From positions 37,470 to 101,469 of the forward strand of contig JACVCJ010000012.1 in assembly GCA_016742095.1 (NCBI GenBank): DNA of 64,000 nucleotides, written 5' to 3'. Origin of the DNA: Bacteroidia bacterium. Lineage in GTDB: Bacteria > Bacteroidota > Bacteroidia > CAIKAF01. The stretch's first letter is position 1. Each line of letters begins with the position of its first letter. Position numbers and translations under genes: made by a program. The notes under the pieces are model-generated. The model was not told the origin of the DNA, did not search any database, and saw nothing but the letters and a program-made list of their open reading frames with translations. Of this stretch, positions 15,593 to 23,688 are shown in pieces.

Positions 15593-18457
15593 ATGTTCTC
15601 CCTCAGCACCTTTATCACCCGTCCTATCTGTTATACGTATATCCTGCTCACAGGATTCGTTTTTTCACAAAATTTAACAGTTCGGGCGCAACTCACTGTA
15701 AATGAGTCGCAATCTGCGTCTCAGCTCGCTTCCCTGATCACCGGTACCGGTGTGGCCATCAGCAACGTAAGTGTAACCTGTGCCACTACCAACAACGGTC
15801 GCGGTTATGGTAGCTATAATGCGACTTCTTCCAATCTGAACATCACAGAAGGTCTTCTTTTAACCACGGGACGTGCTAATACGGCCATTGGTCCCAATAA
15901 TTCCGGGAGTGCAGGTTCCTGGTCCGGTAACAACGAGAACGCCACGCTGCCTTCTTCCTCCACCAAGACCCTGCTGCAGAACTATTCCGGCAAGACCGTG
16001 TACGAATTCTGCAAGTTCGAATTTGATATCGTTCCCCAGGGCGACAGTATCATTTTCGATTACGTATTTGCCAGCGAAGAGTACAACGAGTGGGTAGGTT
16101 CGAACTATAACGACATGTTCGGCTTCTTTATTTCCGGTCCGGGCATCACCGGTGACGCCAATGCCGGCGGCCGCAAAAACCTGGCCAAGATCCCGAATAC
16201 CAATACGCCCGTATCCATCAACACGGTAAACAACGGTACCAATAATAACGGTCCCTGTAACAACTGCGGCTATTTCCAGAACAATTCCAACGGAACATCG
16301 GTACAGTATGACGGTTTTACCCGTAACCTGAAGGCCAAAAGTGCCGTACAGCCCTGTTCTACCTATCACCTGGAGCTGATCGTTGCCGACTGTGGCGACC
16401 GTAAGTACGACTCCGGCGTATTCATTGAAAAGATCCGCAGTAATGCCGTTACGGTTACCGGCGCTTCCATTGCGGGCATCGGTTACGACGCTGTCGAAGG
16501 CTGTAATGCCGGTGTCTTTACCTTTACACGCGGTACCGTTACCAATAAACCGCTTACGGTGAACTACTGGTTGTCGGGTACGGCGCTGAACGGTGTGGAT
16601 TACCCGCTGGTAGGTTCCATCCTGCCTATTGTGCCGCGTACCATTACCATCCCGGCCAACCAGGCTTCGGCCACACTTACCATCAATGCCTATGCCGATG
16701 GTATTCCCGAACCTGCCGAAAATATCAACGTATCGCTTTTCAATACATCCTGTCCGGCAGGTCCCGGTTCCCAGGTATCCATTAATGTACGTGATTCCAT
16801 TTTCCCCACCCTGACCCCGGCCAGCGGGACCATCTGCCAGGGTTCAACGGGTATACAGCTTACGGCCGGGAATGCATCCAACTATACCTGGGGGCCCGCA
16901 GCCGATGTAAGTTCCACTACAGGAACTACTGTAACGGCAAATCCATCCGTATCCAAAAATATTACCGTAACGGCCAACCTGGGTGGCTGTGCCGAATCGA
17001 AAAGCGCATACATCACCGTAAATCCGGCGCCTGCCGACCTGGTGCCGAACGCTTACCCGGCCGAAGCCTGCCTGGGCGGTACCGCACAGATACGCGTACC
17101 GGGTTCTGCAAACGGTGTGTCTTACCAGCTGCGCACTTCGCCTTCCAATGCCAACGTAGGTCCGGCAGTGAATGGCAACGGTGGTATGCTAAGCATGATG
17201 ACCGGCAATATCTTTGCCGCACAGACCTTTAACGTATATGCCACCAACACGGTCACGGGCTGCGCACGCCAGCTCAGTAACACGGTTACGGTCACCGTAC
17301 CGGGAACGCCTTCACAGGTGGCCAATCATAACGATGCCCGCGGCTGTTTTACATCGGGCTCCAACTGGGTCCATTTTACCCAGCCGGGTACCAACCGCAT
17401 TATCGCTTCCATCAATCCCAACGGTCAGGACCTGGGCTGGGTGGACGTACAGGAGTTCGTGAACGGTTCGCCGATCAATGTACCTGCCTGCGGCACCAAT
17501 CCGGCCACGCAGCCGGAGTTCATCACTGCCGCCCTGGGTCGCCGCTGGGTGGTTGATCCGCAGACACAGCCTTCGGCCAACGTAAACATCCGTTTCTACA
17601 TCAACAATACTGATTTTACTACGCTGCAGGCCGCTGCCGACGTAAACTCAAACCCCAACGATAACCTGAGCGGTATCGCTTCCCTGGGACTGAGCAAATA
17701 CAGCGGCGCCAATGAGGACGGCGATTTTTCCAACAACTGCGGCAACGGTACCACACTGCTCTTCGGCCAGGCCCAGAACGGCACGGTATCTTCCCTTATC
17801 AATGGTTTCAACAGTGCCGGCCGTTATGTGGAATACGTGATCCCTTCCTTCTCCGAAATGTGGCTGCACGGCTTTAGTCCTTCGGCTCCCTCACCGCTCC
17901 CCATCGAACTGAAAAGCTTCGATGCCGTATGCGGGAACAACGGGGTAGAGGTACTGTGGACCACGGCTTCCGAAAGCAATAACGAATACTTTAGCATCGA
18001 GCGCAGCGCCGATATGAACGCCTGGGAAGAAATAGCCCGGGTGGCCGGCGCCGGAAACAGCAACGGGGACCTTTCCTACAGCTATACCGATACGCGTCCG
18101 CTGGCCGGCGTGGCTTACTACCGCCTGAAACAGACCGACTACAACGGCGATAACGAGATCTTTGCCCCGAAAAGCGTTTCCTGCACGGCAGGCGCCGAAA
18201 GTACCTGGTCGGTATACCCAAACCCGGTCAGCGATGTGTTCACGGTAAAGATCGCCAGCCTGAACGATATGGCCGGAGCCCGCATCCAGATGCTGGACAT
18301 GAGCGGTAAGACGGTAAAAGAAAGCAATGTGAACATCTCCGAAGGAGAGAACTATATTCAGATGAACCGCGACGGCCTGGCTGCCGGTTCCTATATCATT
18401 CGCTTGATGCATAACTCCAACCAGGCGCTTTCGCCGCTGCGGGTTATCATCAGATAG
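15593..18457 (+). CDS. T9SS-exported protein with choice-of-anchor L domain
   Basis: 954-aa secreted or surface protein. A signal peptide (MFSLSTFITRPICYTYILLTGFVFS, cut near VRAQ) is followed by the choice-of-anchor-L domain (about 20-270: GLLLTTGRA, YEFCKFEFDIVPQGDSIIFDYVFASEEYNEWVG, MFGFFISGPG, YHLELIVADCGD). A Calx-beta-like stretch (about 275-390, NYWLSGTALNGVDYPLVG, ATLTINAYADGIPEPAENI), Ig-like repeats, a region typical of fibronectin/Ig-like spacers (VLWTTASESNNEYFSIERS) and the type A T9SS sorting domain (last about 75 residues, VYPNPVSDVFTVKI to GSYIIRLM) complete it. Likely an adhesin or matrix protein. The T9SS machinery is not in view. Control region upstream holds three inverted repeats. 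Confidence 0.9.
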   Translation: MFSLSTFITRPICYTYILLTGFVFSQNLTVRAQLTVNESQSASQLASLITGTGVAISNVSVTCATTNNGRGYGSYNATSSNLNITEGLLLTTGRANTAIGPNNSGSAGSWSGNNENATLPSSSTKTLLQNYSGKTVYEFCKFEFDIVPQGDSIIFDYVFASEEYNEWVGSNYNDMFGFFISGPGITGDANAGGRKNLAKIPNTNTPVSINTVNNGTNNNGPCNNCGYFQNNSNGTSVQYDGFTRNLKAKSAVQPCSTYHLELIVADCGDRKYDSGVFIEKIRSNAVTVTGASIAGIGYDAVEGCNAGVFTFTRGTVTNKPLTVNYWLSGTALNGVDYPLVGSILPIVPRTITIPANQASATLTINAYADGIPEPAENINVSLFNTSCPAGPGSQVSINVRDSIFPTLTPASGTICQGSTGIQLTAGNASNYTWGPAADVSSTTGTTVTANPSVSKNITVTANLGGCAESKSAYITVNPAPADLVPNAYPAEACLGGTAQIRVPGSANGVSYQLRTSPSNANVGPAVNGNGGMLSMMTGNIFAAQTFNVYATNTVTGCARQLSNTVTVTVPGTPSQVANHNDARGCFTSGSNWVHFTQPGTNRIIASINPNGQDLGWVDVQEFVNGSPINVPACGTNPATQPEFITAALGRRWVVDPQTQPSANVNIRFYINNTDFTTLQAAADVNSNPNDNLSGIASLGLSKYSGANEDGDFSNNCGNGTTLLFGQAQNGTVSSLINGFNSAGRYVEYVIPSFSEMWLHGFSPSAPSPLPIELKSFDAVCGNNGVEVLWTTASESNNEYFSIERSADMNAWEEIARVAGAGNSNGDLSYSYTDTRPLAGVAYYRLKQTDYNGDNEIFAPKSVSCTAGAESTWSVYPNPVSDVFTVKIASLNDMAGARIQMLDMSGKTVKESNVNISEGENYIQMNRDGLAAGSYIIRLMHNSNQALSPLRVIIR

Positions 18458-18482
18458 CGCTCAACCTGTTATTTGGTGTGTT

Positions 18483-18521
18483 GTGGGGTGTGGATCTTTT
18501 TTCACATCCCACTCTTTTTTT
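18483..18521 (+). terminator. Terminator after the T9SS protein
   Basis: GTGGGGTGTGGA (18483-18494) pairs with TCACATCCCAC (18502-18512) with G-U pairs, followed by a C-interrupted T run. Confidence 0.75.
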
Positions 18522-18541
18522 AAGCCGGCGGCTTGGAAAAA

Positions 18542-18600
18542 AGCTGACAGCTAAGAGCTAAAAGCTAAAAGTGGGCATCTGCAAATAGCTATCAGCTGTA
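18542..18600. repeat. AGCTAA/AGCTATCAGCT-type dispersed repeat
   Basis: Runs of GACAGCTAAGAGCTAAAAGC and AGCTATCAGCT, the same words as in the 52.3, 52.5 and 52.9 kb repeats and at 2.43 kb. Confidence 0.5.
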
Positions 18601-18631
18601 TTGTTTTTTCCCCGAAAAAACAGTATCTTTG
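18601..18631 (+). promoter_or_regulatory. Upstream promoter P1 of rplU-rpmA
   Basis: TTG 18601-18603, 20-nt spacer, TATCTTTG 18624-18631. It would give a leader of about 125 nt containing a GGGCTCCC-type hairpin. Confidence 0.7.
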
Positions 18632-18705
18632 CACCCTTATTAACCGGGCTCCCGGGAAGGATAAATTCAAATAAAACAATACGTTGATATTTTTTTAATA
18701 AGCGC

Positions 18706-18735
18706 TTGTTTATTTGTTTTTAATGCCTATCTTTG
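18706..18735 (+). promoter_or_regulatory. Proximal promoter P2 of rplU-rpmA
   Basis: TTG 18706-18708, 19-nt spacer, TATCTTTG 18728-18735, 26 nt before the rplU ATG. Confidence 0.75.
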
Positions 18736-18761
18736 CAGCCCATTTGAAAAAAATATTGCAC

Positions 18762-19073
18762 ATGTACGCAATTGTAGAAATAGCAGGTCAGCAGTTTAAA
18801 GTGAGTAAAGATCAGGAGATCTTTGTTCATCGTTTGGATACCGAAGCCGGTAAAACCGTTAGCTTTGAGAAAGTATTACTTATCGACAACGGCGGTAAGG
18901 TGAACGTAGGGGCCCCCGTGGTGTCGGGCGCTTCTGTAAACGCAACCGTGCTTGAGCATGTAAAAGGTGAAAAAGTTCTGGTGTTTAAAAAGAAACGTCG
19001 TAAGAGCTACCAGAAAATGAACGGTCACCGTCAGCAGTTCAGCAAAATTAAAATCGACAGCATCGCTGGATAA
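18762..19073 (+). CDS. rplU: 50S ribosomal protein L21
   Basis: 103-aa large-subunit protein. [21 protein letters not shown]-like [18 protein letters not shown], and the basic end [18 protein letters not shown] with KIDSI are classic L21. The frame is open upstream to 18714, but that part lies over the P2 promoter, so ATG 18762 is the start. Forms the usual rplU-rpmA pair (23-nt gap) with two upstream promoters. Confidence 0.97.
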   Translation: MYAIVEIAGQQFKVSKDQEIFVHRLDTEAGKTVSFEKVLLIDNGGKVNVGAPVVSGASVNATVLEHVKGEKVLVFKKKRRKSYQKMNGHRQQFSKIKIDSIAG

Positions 19074-19096
19074 TAACCTTTAAAAATTTATAAGCC

Positions 19097-19351
19097 ATGG
19101 CTCACAAGAAAGGTGTAGGTAGTTCCAAGAACGGACGTGAATCACACAGCAAACGTTTAGGTGTGAAATTGTTTGGTGGTCAGCAGGCTATCGCCGGTAA
19201 CATTATCGTGCGTCAGCGTGGAACCCGCTACCATGCAGGTGAAAATGTTGGTATCGGTAAAGACCACACATTATTCGCACTGGCTGACGGTGTAGTTACC
19301 TTCAGTCGCAAGAAAGACAACAAGTCATTCGTTTCGGTACTTCCTGCTTAA
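19097..19351 (+). CDS. rpmA: 50S ribosomal protein L27
   Basis: 84-aa large-subunit protein whose N-terminus reaches the peptidyl-transferase centre. [48 protein letters not shown] are diagnostic. The N-terminus begins directly with MAHKKG, with no Firmicutes-type cleavable extension. Second gene of rplU-rpmA. Confidence 0.97.
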   Translation: MAHKKGVGSSKNGRESHSKRLGVKLFGGQQAIAGNIIVRQRGTRYHAGENVGIGKDHTLFALADGVVTFSRKKDNKSFVSVLPA

Positions 19352-19381
19352 TTACAGGCTAAGTCCGGCAACAAATATTTA

Positions 19382-19427
19382 TTCCGATTTGTTCAGGCAT
19401 ATGCCCGGATGGATCGGATTTTTTTTT
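19382..19427 (+). terminator. Terminator after rpmA
   Basis: CCGAT (19384-19388) and ATCGG (19413-19417) flank an inner GGCATATGCC palindrome; nine T follow. It lies before serS, so serS probably has its own promoter, which I could not locate. Confidence 0.6.
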
Positions 19428-19466
19428 GTACATAATCGAAACTGAAACCACTCAATCCATAAACCG

Positions 19467-20738
19467 ATGTTACAACCGCAATACATCCGCGAAAACAAAG
19501 AAGAGATCATAGCCCGCCTGACCAGGCGTAACCTGGATGCTGCCGCGATCGCAGAGAACATCCTGCGCCTGGACGATGCCCGTAAAGAGGCTCAGATGAA
19601 TTTTGACAATGCCCAGAGTGAACTGAACCGCCTTTCACGCGAGATCGGCGAACTGATGAAACAGGGCCGCAAGGATGAAGCAACGGCACAGCGCGAAAAG
19701 ACCACGGCCATGAAAGAACAGATCAAAGGCCTGGAAGAAAATATGCGTTCTGCGGAAACCGCCCTGTTCGACCTGCTGGCTACCGTACCCAATGCCCCGC
19801 ACGCTTCCGTGCCCGCGGGTAAAACACCGGAAGAGAACGAAGTGGTACGTACCGTAGGCGAATTCCCCGCCATGAGCGAAGATGCCCTGCCGCACTGGGA
19901 ACTGGCCGCCAGATACAAACTCATCGACTTTGAACTGGGTGTGAAAGTGACCGGTGCCGGTTTCCCGTTCTACATAAATAAAGGAGCCCGCCTGCAGCGT
20001 GCGCTTATCAATTTTTTCCTGGATGCCGCCACCAAAGCAGGCTATACCGAATACCAGGTGCCCCTGATGGTGAATGCCGACAGTGGTTTCGGTACCGGAC
20101 AGCTGCCCGATAAGGACGGACAGATGTATTACGTGACCGAGGATGAACTGTACCTGATACCGACGGCCGAAGTGCCGCTCACCAATATTTACCGCGACGT
20201 GATCCTGCAGGAGAGCGATCTGCCCGTGAAAATGACGGGGTATACGCCCTGCTTCCGCCGGGAGGCCGGTTCTTACGGCAAGGACGTGCGCGGACTCAAC
20301 CGCCTGCACCAGTTCGATAAAGTGGAGATCGTACAGGTGGCGCATCCTGATAAAAGCTATGAGATCCTCGAAGAAATGGTGAACCACGTAGGCGGCCTGC
20401 TGCAACAACTGGGTCTGCCCTACCGGCTGCTGAAACTCTGCGGTGGCGATATGGGCTTTGCATCTGCACTTACCTACGATTTCGAGACCTACAGCGCGGC
20501 CCAGAAACGCTGGCTGGAAGTAAGCTCTACCAGCTGTTTCGAAAGTTTCCAGGCCAACCGCCTGAAGCTGCGTTTTAAAGATGCCGACGGTAAGACCCGC
20601 CTGGCGCATACGCTCAACGGCAGCGCTTTAGCGCTACCCCGCATTGTGGCCACCCTGCTCGAGAATAACCAGACGCCCGAAGGTATCCGTATCCCGGAAT
20701 GCCTGGTGCCGTACACCGGTTTCGACTGGATCCGTTAA
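19467..20738 (+). CDS. serS: Serine--tRNA ligase
   Basis: 423-aa class II aminoacyl-tRNA synthetase charging tRNA-Ser. N-terminal coiled-coil tRNA arm (about 30-100), motif 2 FRREAGSYGKDVRGLNRLHQF, TAEVPLTN, and motif 3 with NGSALALPRIVATLLENNQ. Start MLQPQYIRENKEEI is the normal family start. Followed by a compact terminator (20771-20795). Confidence 0.97.
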   Translation: MLQPQYIRENKEEIIARLTRRNLDAAAIAENILRLDDARKEAQMNFDNAQSELNRLSREIGELMKQGRKDEATAQREKTTAMKEQIKGLEENMRSAETALFDLLATVPNAPHASVPAGKTPEENEVVRTVGEFPAMSEDALPHWELAARYKLIDFELGVKVTGAGFPFYINKGARLQRALINFFLDAATKAGYTEYQVPLMVNADSGFGTGQLPDKDGQMYYVTEDELYLIPTAEVPLTNIYRDVILQESDLPVKMTGYTPCFRREAGSYGKDVRGLNRLHQFDKVEIVQVAHPDKSYEILEEMVNHVGGLLQQLGLPYRLLKLCGGDMGFASALTYDFETYSAAQKRWLEVSSTSCFESFQANRLKLRFKDADGKTRLAHTLNGSALALPRIVATLLENNQTPEGIRIPECLVPYTGFDWIR

Positions 20739-20770
20739 AACAGAAAGAACGTATATCTATACATAGAGTG

Positions 20771-20795
20771 AGGCGGGTATATCCCGCCTTTTTTT
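20771..20795 (+). terminator. Terminator after serS
   Basis: AGGCGGG / CCCGCCT arms (20771-20777, 20783-20789) around TATAT, then a T run. It also faces the convergent AraC gene. Confidence 0.85.
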
Positions 20796-20813
20796 CGTCC
20801 GCTCATGCAGGGC

Positions 20814-21608
20814 TCAGTCGCCCTGTTTTTTCCGCAGGTCCGAGGGTCTCAGGTTCGTGAATTTGTAGAACGTATTGCTGAAACCGCCCAGGGTCTCGTA
20901 GCCCAGGGAAAATGCAATTTCGCTCAGGGTCTTGTTCGTCTTTAGTATCAGCTCGATGGCCTTTATGACCCGCAGCGTTTTAAGGTATTGCAGGAAGGAA
21001 ATGTGCATATTCAGCTGAAAGAGACGCGAAATGGAACGTTCGCTCATATTGAACTCGAGGCTTACATCGTACAGGGACAGGGGTTTGTCGATATGCTGGT
21101 CCAGGTAGCGTGTAATACGCAGGAGGCGCTCATCTTCCGTTATGGGAAGCATCAGGGACAGGGGCTCCTGGCCGAAATCGGGCAGCAGGTCCTTTAACGT
21201 GACAAGGAATCCGAAATTCTTCTCTTTTTTATCCACATGTCTGCCATCCCAGCGCTCGGAATAATTGATCATCTGTATCAGCAGTTCATTGGCGGGGTAT
21301 ATGCCCAGGCGGCTGTAAAAATCGTCTTTGAGATCATCGGCCGGATAAAAGAACAGGGAGCGCAGTACCGTGGCCGAGTGGCTCACCCGTAAAATATGAG
21401 GCACATTCCTGGGTATCCACAAATAATGGCGGGCAGGCACCACATAGGTCCTGCGGTCTATGGTCACATAGGCCACACCGCCTTCCACATAGCTCAACTG
21501 TCCTTTGGTATGCTGGTGCAGCGGTATATGCTTTTCCGATTTTTCGTGCATGACAAACACCGCATCGGGTCTTTTGTCGATCTCCGGTAATAAGGCTATT
21601 AATCCCAT
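20814..21608 (-). CDS. AraC-family transcriptional regulator
   Basis: 264-aa regulator: N-terminal cupin-like sensor (HIPLHQHTKGQLSYVEGG, YVVPARHYLWIPRNVPHILRV) and C-terminal double HTH (about 170-260: LSLYDVSLEFNMSERSISRLF, LSEIAFSLGYETLGGFSNTFYKF, LRPSDLRKKQG). The frame is open to 21731, but the extra residues overlap a -7 box at 21627-21634, so ATG 21608 is chosen. It is divergent from the lipoprotein gene 21774 and next to the TolC-HlyD-MFS operon; a conserved 33-bp block in front of both is the obvious candidate binding site. The inducer is unknown. Confidence 0.9.
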   Translation of the reverse strand: MGLIALLPEIDKRPDAVFVMHEKSEKHIPLHQHTKGQLSYVEGGVAYVTIDRRTYVVPARHYLWIPRNVPHILRVSHSATVLRSLFFYPADDLKDDFYSRLGIYPANELLIQMINYSERWDGRHVDKKEKNFGFLVTLKDLLPDFGQEPLSLMLPITEDERLLRITRYLDQHIDKPLSLYDVSLEFNMSERSISRLFQLNMHISFLQYLKTLRVIKAIELILKTNKTLSEIAFSLGYETLGGFSNTFYKFTNLRPSDLRKKQGD

Positions 21609-21626
21609 TTCCCTGCAATAAGAATT

Positions 21627-21634
21627 CAAATGTA
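21627..21634 (-). promoter_or_regulatory. -7 box for the AraC gene
   Basis: CAAATGTA on the plus strand, i.e. TACATTTG on minus, 18 nt before ATG 21608. Confidence 0.55.
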
Positions 21635-21657
21635 AACAGAAAAACAATACCTGTCCC

Positions 21658-21690
21658 GAATGAATAAATAGTTGTCTGTTTATATGAAAA
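21658..21690 (+). promoter_or_regulatory. Conserved 33-bp block, copy 1 (candidate AraC site)
   Basis: It shares 27 of 33 bases with 22272-22304, including an uncut TTGTCTGTTTATA core. In both copies the -7 box begins exactly 52 nt after the first base of the block, placing the block at about -64 to -32. Confidence 0.65.
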
Positions 21691-21709
21691 GCAGCTTTTC
21701 CCGGCAGAA

Positions 21710-21717
21710 TATATTTG
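21710..21717 (+). promoter_or_regulatory. -7 box (TATATTTG) for the lipoprotein gene 21774
   Basis: Perfect TAnnTTTG, no -33 TTG at normal spacing, which fits an activator-dependent promoter. Confidence 0.6.
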
Positions 21718-21773
21718 CGGGGCTCCGGCAACGCATGGCGGCGGGGCCTTTTACCTACAGAATTTTATACACT

Positions 21774-22211
21774 ATGTACAGGATAAAAAAGATAAGGTAC
21801 GGACTGTTGCCGGGACTGCTGGCGGCAGCTTGTATGGCGGGAGCCTGCGGAAAGAAGAATGCCGTTTTTGTGATGAAGGCCGTTACACTCGATCTTTATA
21901 TACAGAAGGATACACTGCCCGCGCAGGACCTGTTCATCCGCATCGTGGATACGGGCGATGCTTCCGTGCTGGCGCAAACGGATAAATATAAAAGCGGGCA
22001 GACGCTGCCGGCCACATTTAACCTGGAACCACACCCGGAAATACAGCTCTACAGGCAGGACGATATATCGCTGCAGCTTTGGGGCGATTCGTCAGGTTAC
22101 CTTGCTGCCCGGACCATCGACCTGAAGGAATATACGATACTGTTTCCCATAGATATTGAGGCGGGGAGCGATTCGGTACGTTTTTCCGTTAAGGGCTCCT
22201 GGAGAAAGTAG
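21774..22211 (+). CDS. Hypothetical lipoprotein, 145 aa, efflux-locus associated
   Basis: Signal MYRIKKIRYGLLPGLLAAACMAGAC has a lipobox (MAGAC at 21-25; LAAAC earlier is an alternative), so it should be lipidated. The mature part is beta-rich (VTLDLYIQKDTLPAQDLFIRIVDTGD, ISLQLWGDSSGYLAARTIDL, FPIDIEAGSDSVRFSVKGSW), resembling a small Ig-like or FixH-like domain; no catalytic motif. ATG 21774 is chosen because the -7 box at 21710-21717 lies inside the longer frame. It shares an upstream 33-bp element with the efflux operon, so it is probably a co-regulated accessory protein. Confidence 0.75.
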   Translation: MYRIKKIRYGLLPGLLAAACMAGACGKKNAVFVMKAVTLDLYIQKDTLPAQDLFIRIVDTGDASVLAQTDKYKSGQTLPATFNLEPHPEIQLYRQDDISLQLWGDSSGYLAARTIDLKEYTILFPIDIEAGSDSVRFSVKGSWRK

Positions 22212-22271
22212 AATTTTTCATAGGAACAGGACCTTATGCGCTATATGCGTATATGCATGAACGAATGGCCG

Positions 22272-22304
22272 GAATGAGTAAATTATTGTCTGTTTATACA
22301 AAAT
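22272..22304 (+). promoter_or_regulatory. Conserved 33-bp block, copy 2 (candidate AraC site)
   Basis: See 21658-21690: same core and the same 52-nt offset to the -7 box at 22324-22331. Confidence 0.65.
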
Positions 22305-22323
22305 GGAGCTGGGTGTGAATGCA

Positions 22324-22331
22324 TAAGTTTG
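22324..22331 (+). promoter_or_regulatory. -7 box (TAAGTTTG) for the efflux operon
   Basis: Perfect TAnnTTTG 11 nt before ATG 22343, so the leader should be only about 7 nt. The earlier ATG at 22319 lies upstream of the box. Confidence 0.6.
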
Positions 22332-22342
22332 CGCGGCAAAAA

Positions 22343-23683
22343 ATGAAGGAACGTATGCGTCAGGTTTTATGGGTGGTTCTTTTGGCCCTGTTTTGTCCGA
22401 AAGAAGTAAATGGCCGGAATGTAAATAAGAACGCAGATACATTGCGGCTGTCCCTCGCCGGGGTATGGAAAATGGCCGAAGAACACAGCCGGGCATTAAA
22501 GATCAGCGATCAGGAAGTACGCATTAGCCATGAGGAAGTAAAGGACCTGGTGATGGAACGTTTGCCCGAGATCGGACTTTCGGGCAGTTATGAGCGGGCC
22601 AGCAATATACCCATATACGATAAGGGCCTGCTGAAGGCGCCTTCCTATCACGAGGTGATCCGGAACCTGTACCGGCTGAGCGGCGATTTTTACTTCAATA
22701 TTTACAACGGGAACAAGCTCAACCTGCACATACGGGAAGAAAAGACCCGGCACGAGATTGCGCTTATCCGGCGCGACGAAACGGCTTCGGGCATACGTTA
22801 CCGGGCCGCCGCACTCTACCTGGAATTGCAGAAACTGTTCGTTTTCAGCGGCCTGATAACGCAGGACATTGCCGAAAAAGATAAGCAGCTGCAGGAGGTA
22901 AAGGCCTTTCGCAGGGAAGGAACGGCCCTGGGCAACGATGTACTGAAAGCCGAGTTCGATCTTTCGAACCGTAAATTACTGCAGGTGCAGATCGAGAACG
23001 ATATACGCATCGCTACCCAGAAACTGAATATCCTCATCGGCGAACCCGATGCCACGGTGCTGGTCCCCGATAAGATGGAGGATTCGCTGCAGGCGATGCC
23101 GGGCACCTACGAAGATTACCTGAAAGAGGCCTTCGAGCATTCGTTCTCCTACCATATCTCCGAACAGAAAGTACACCTGAGCGAATTGCACCTGAGACAG
23201 GTACGGGCCAATGTGCGCCCGAAAATAGGCCTCACGGGCGAGTTTTACTATATGAATCCGCAGATCTTCCTGTTCCCCTACAACCCATACTGGTATTCCC
23301 TGGGCCTGGCCGGGCTCAAGGCCTCGTTCCCGGTCTCGGCGCTGTACCATAACATTCACAAGCAAAGGGCCGCCCGCTTCGAGATCGAAAAGGAACATGA
23401 GGCGCACCGGGAAGAAGAGGACAATATACGCCAGCAGGTGAACGAGGTATACCTTACTTACCGGGAAGAACTGGTAGCCATCGAGGTGAGCCGGGTAAAT
23501 GTAGCCCGGGCCGAAGAAAATGCCCGTATCATGAAACAGAACTACTTTAACCAGACGGCCCTGATCACCGATCTTTTAGATGCCGACGTACAGGTACTGC
23601 AGGCCAGGTTCGAGCTGGCTTCAGCCAGGATAGAGGCACAGAACCAGTATTATCTTTTACGCTACATAACCGGGAAACTTTAA
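22343..23683 (+). CDS. TolC-family outer-membrane efflux protein
   Basis: 446-aa outer-membrane channel of a tripartite exporter. A signal peptide (MRQVLWVVLLALFCPKEVNG) is followed by the two-fold repeated OEP pattern: long amphipathic helices (LAGVWKMAEEHSRALKISDQEVRISHEEVKDL; ALYLELQKLFVFSGLITQDI) and the characteristic NDVLKAEFDLSNRKL and LITDLLDADVQVLQARFELASARI segments. First gene of TolC-HlyD-MFS with a 5-nt gap to the next. Start chosen after the -7 box; 22355 is also possible. Substrate unknown. Confidence 0.9.
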   Translation: MKERMRQVLWVVLLALFCPKEVNGRNVNKNADTLRLSLAGVWKMAEEHSRALKISDQEVRISHEEVKDLVMERLPEIGLSGSYERASNIPIYDKGLLKAPSYHEVIRNLYRLSGDFYFNIYNGNKLNLHIREEKTRHEIALIRRDETASGIRYRAAALYLELQKLFVFSGLITQDIAEKDKQLQEVKAFRREGTALGNDVLKAEFDLSNRKLLQVQIENDIRIATQKLNILIGEPDATVLVPDKMEDSLQAMPGTYEDYLKEAFEHSFSYHISEQKVHLSELHLRQVRANVRPKIGLTGEFYYMNPQIFLFPYNPYWYSLGLAGLKASFPVSALYHNIHKQRAARFEIEKEHEAHREEEDNIRQQVNEVYLTYREELVAIEVSRVNVARAEENARIMKQNYFNQTALITDLLDADVQVLQARFELASARIEAQNQYYLLRYITGKL

Positions 23684-23688
23684 GGACC

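Larger units (their letters stand above)
18458..18761. other. Intergenic region between the T9SS protein and rplU
   Basis: 304 nt: terminator (18483-18521), AGCTAA-type dispersed repeat (18542-18600), then two Bacteroidota promoters (18601-18631, 18706-18735). No ORF. Confidence 0.7.
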
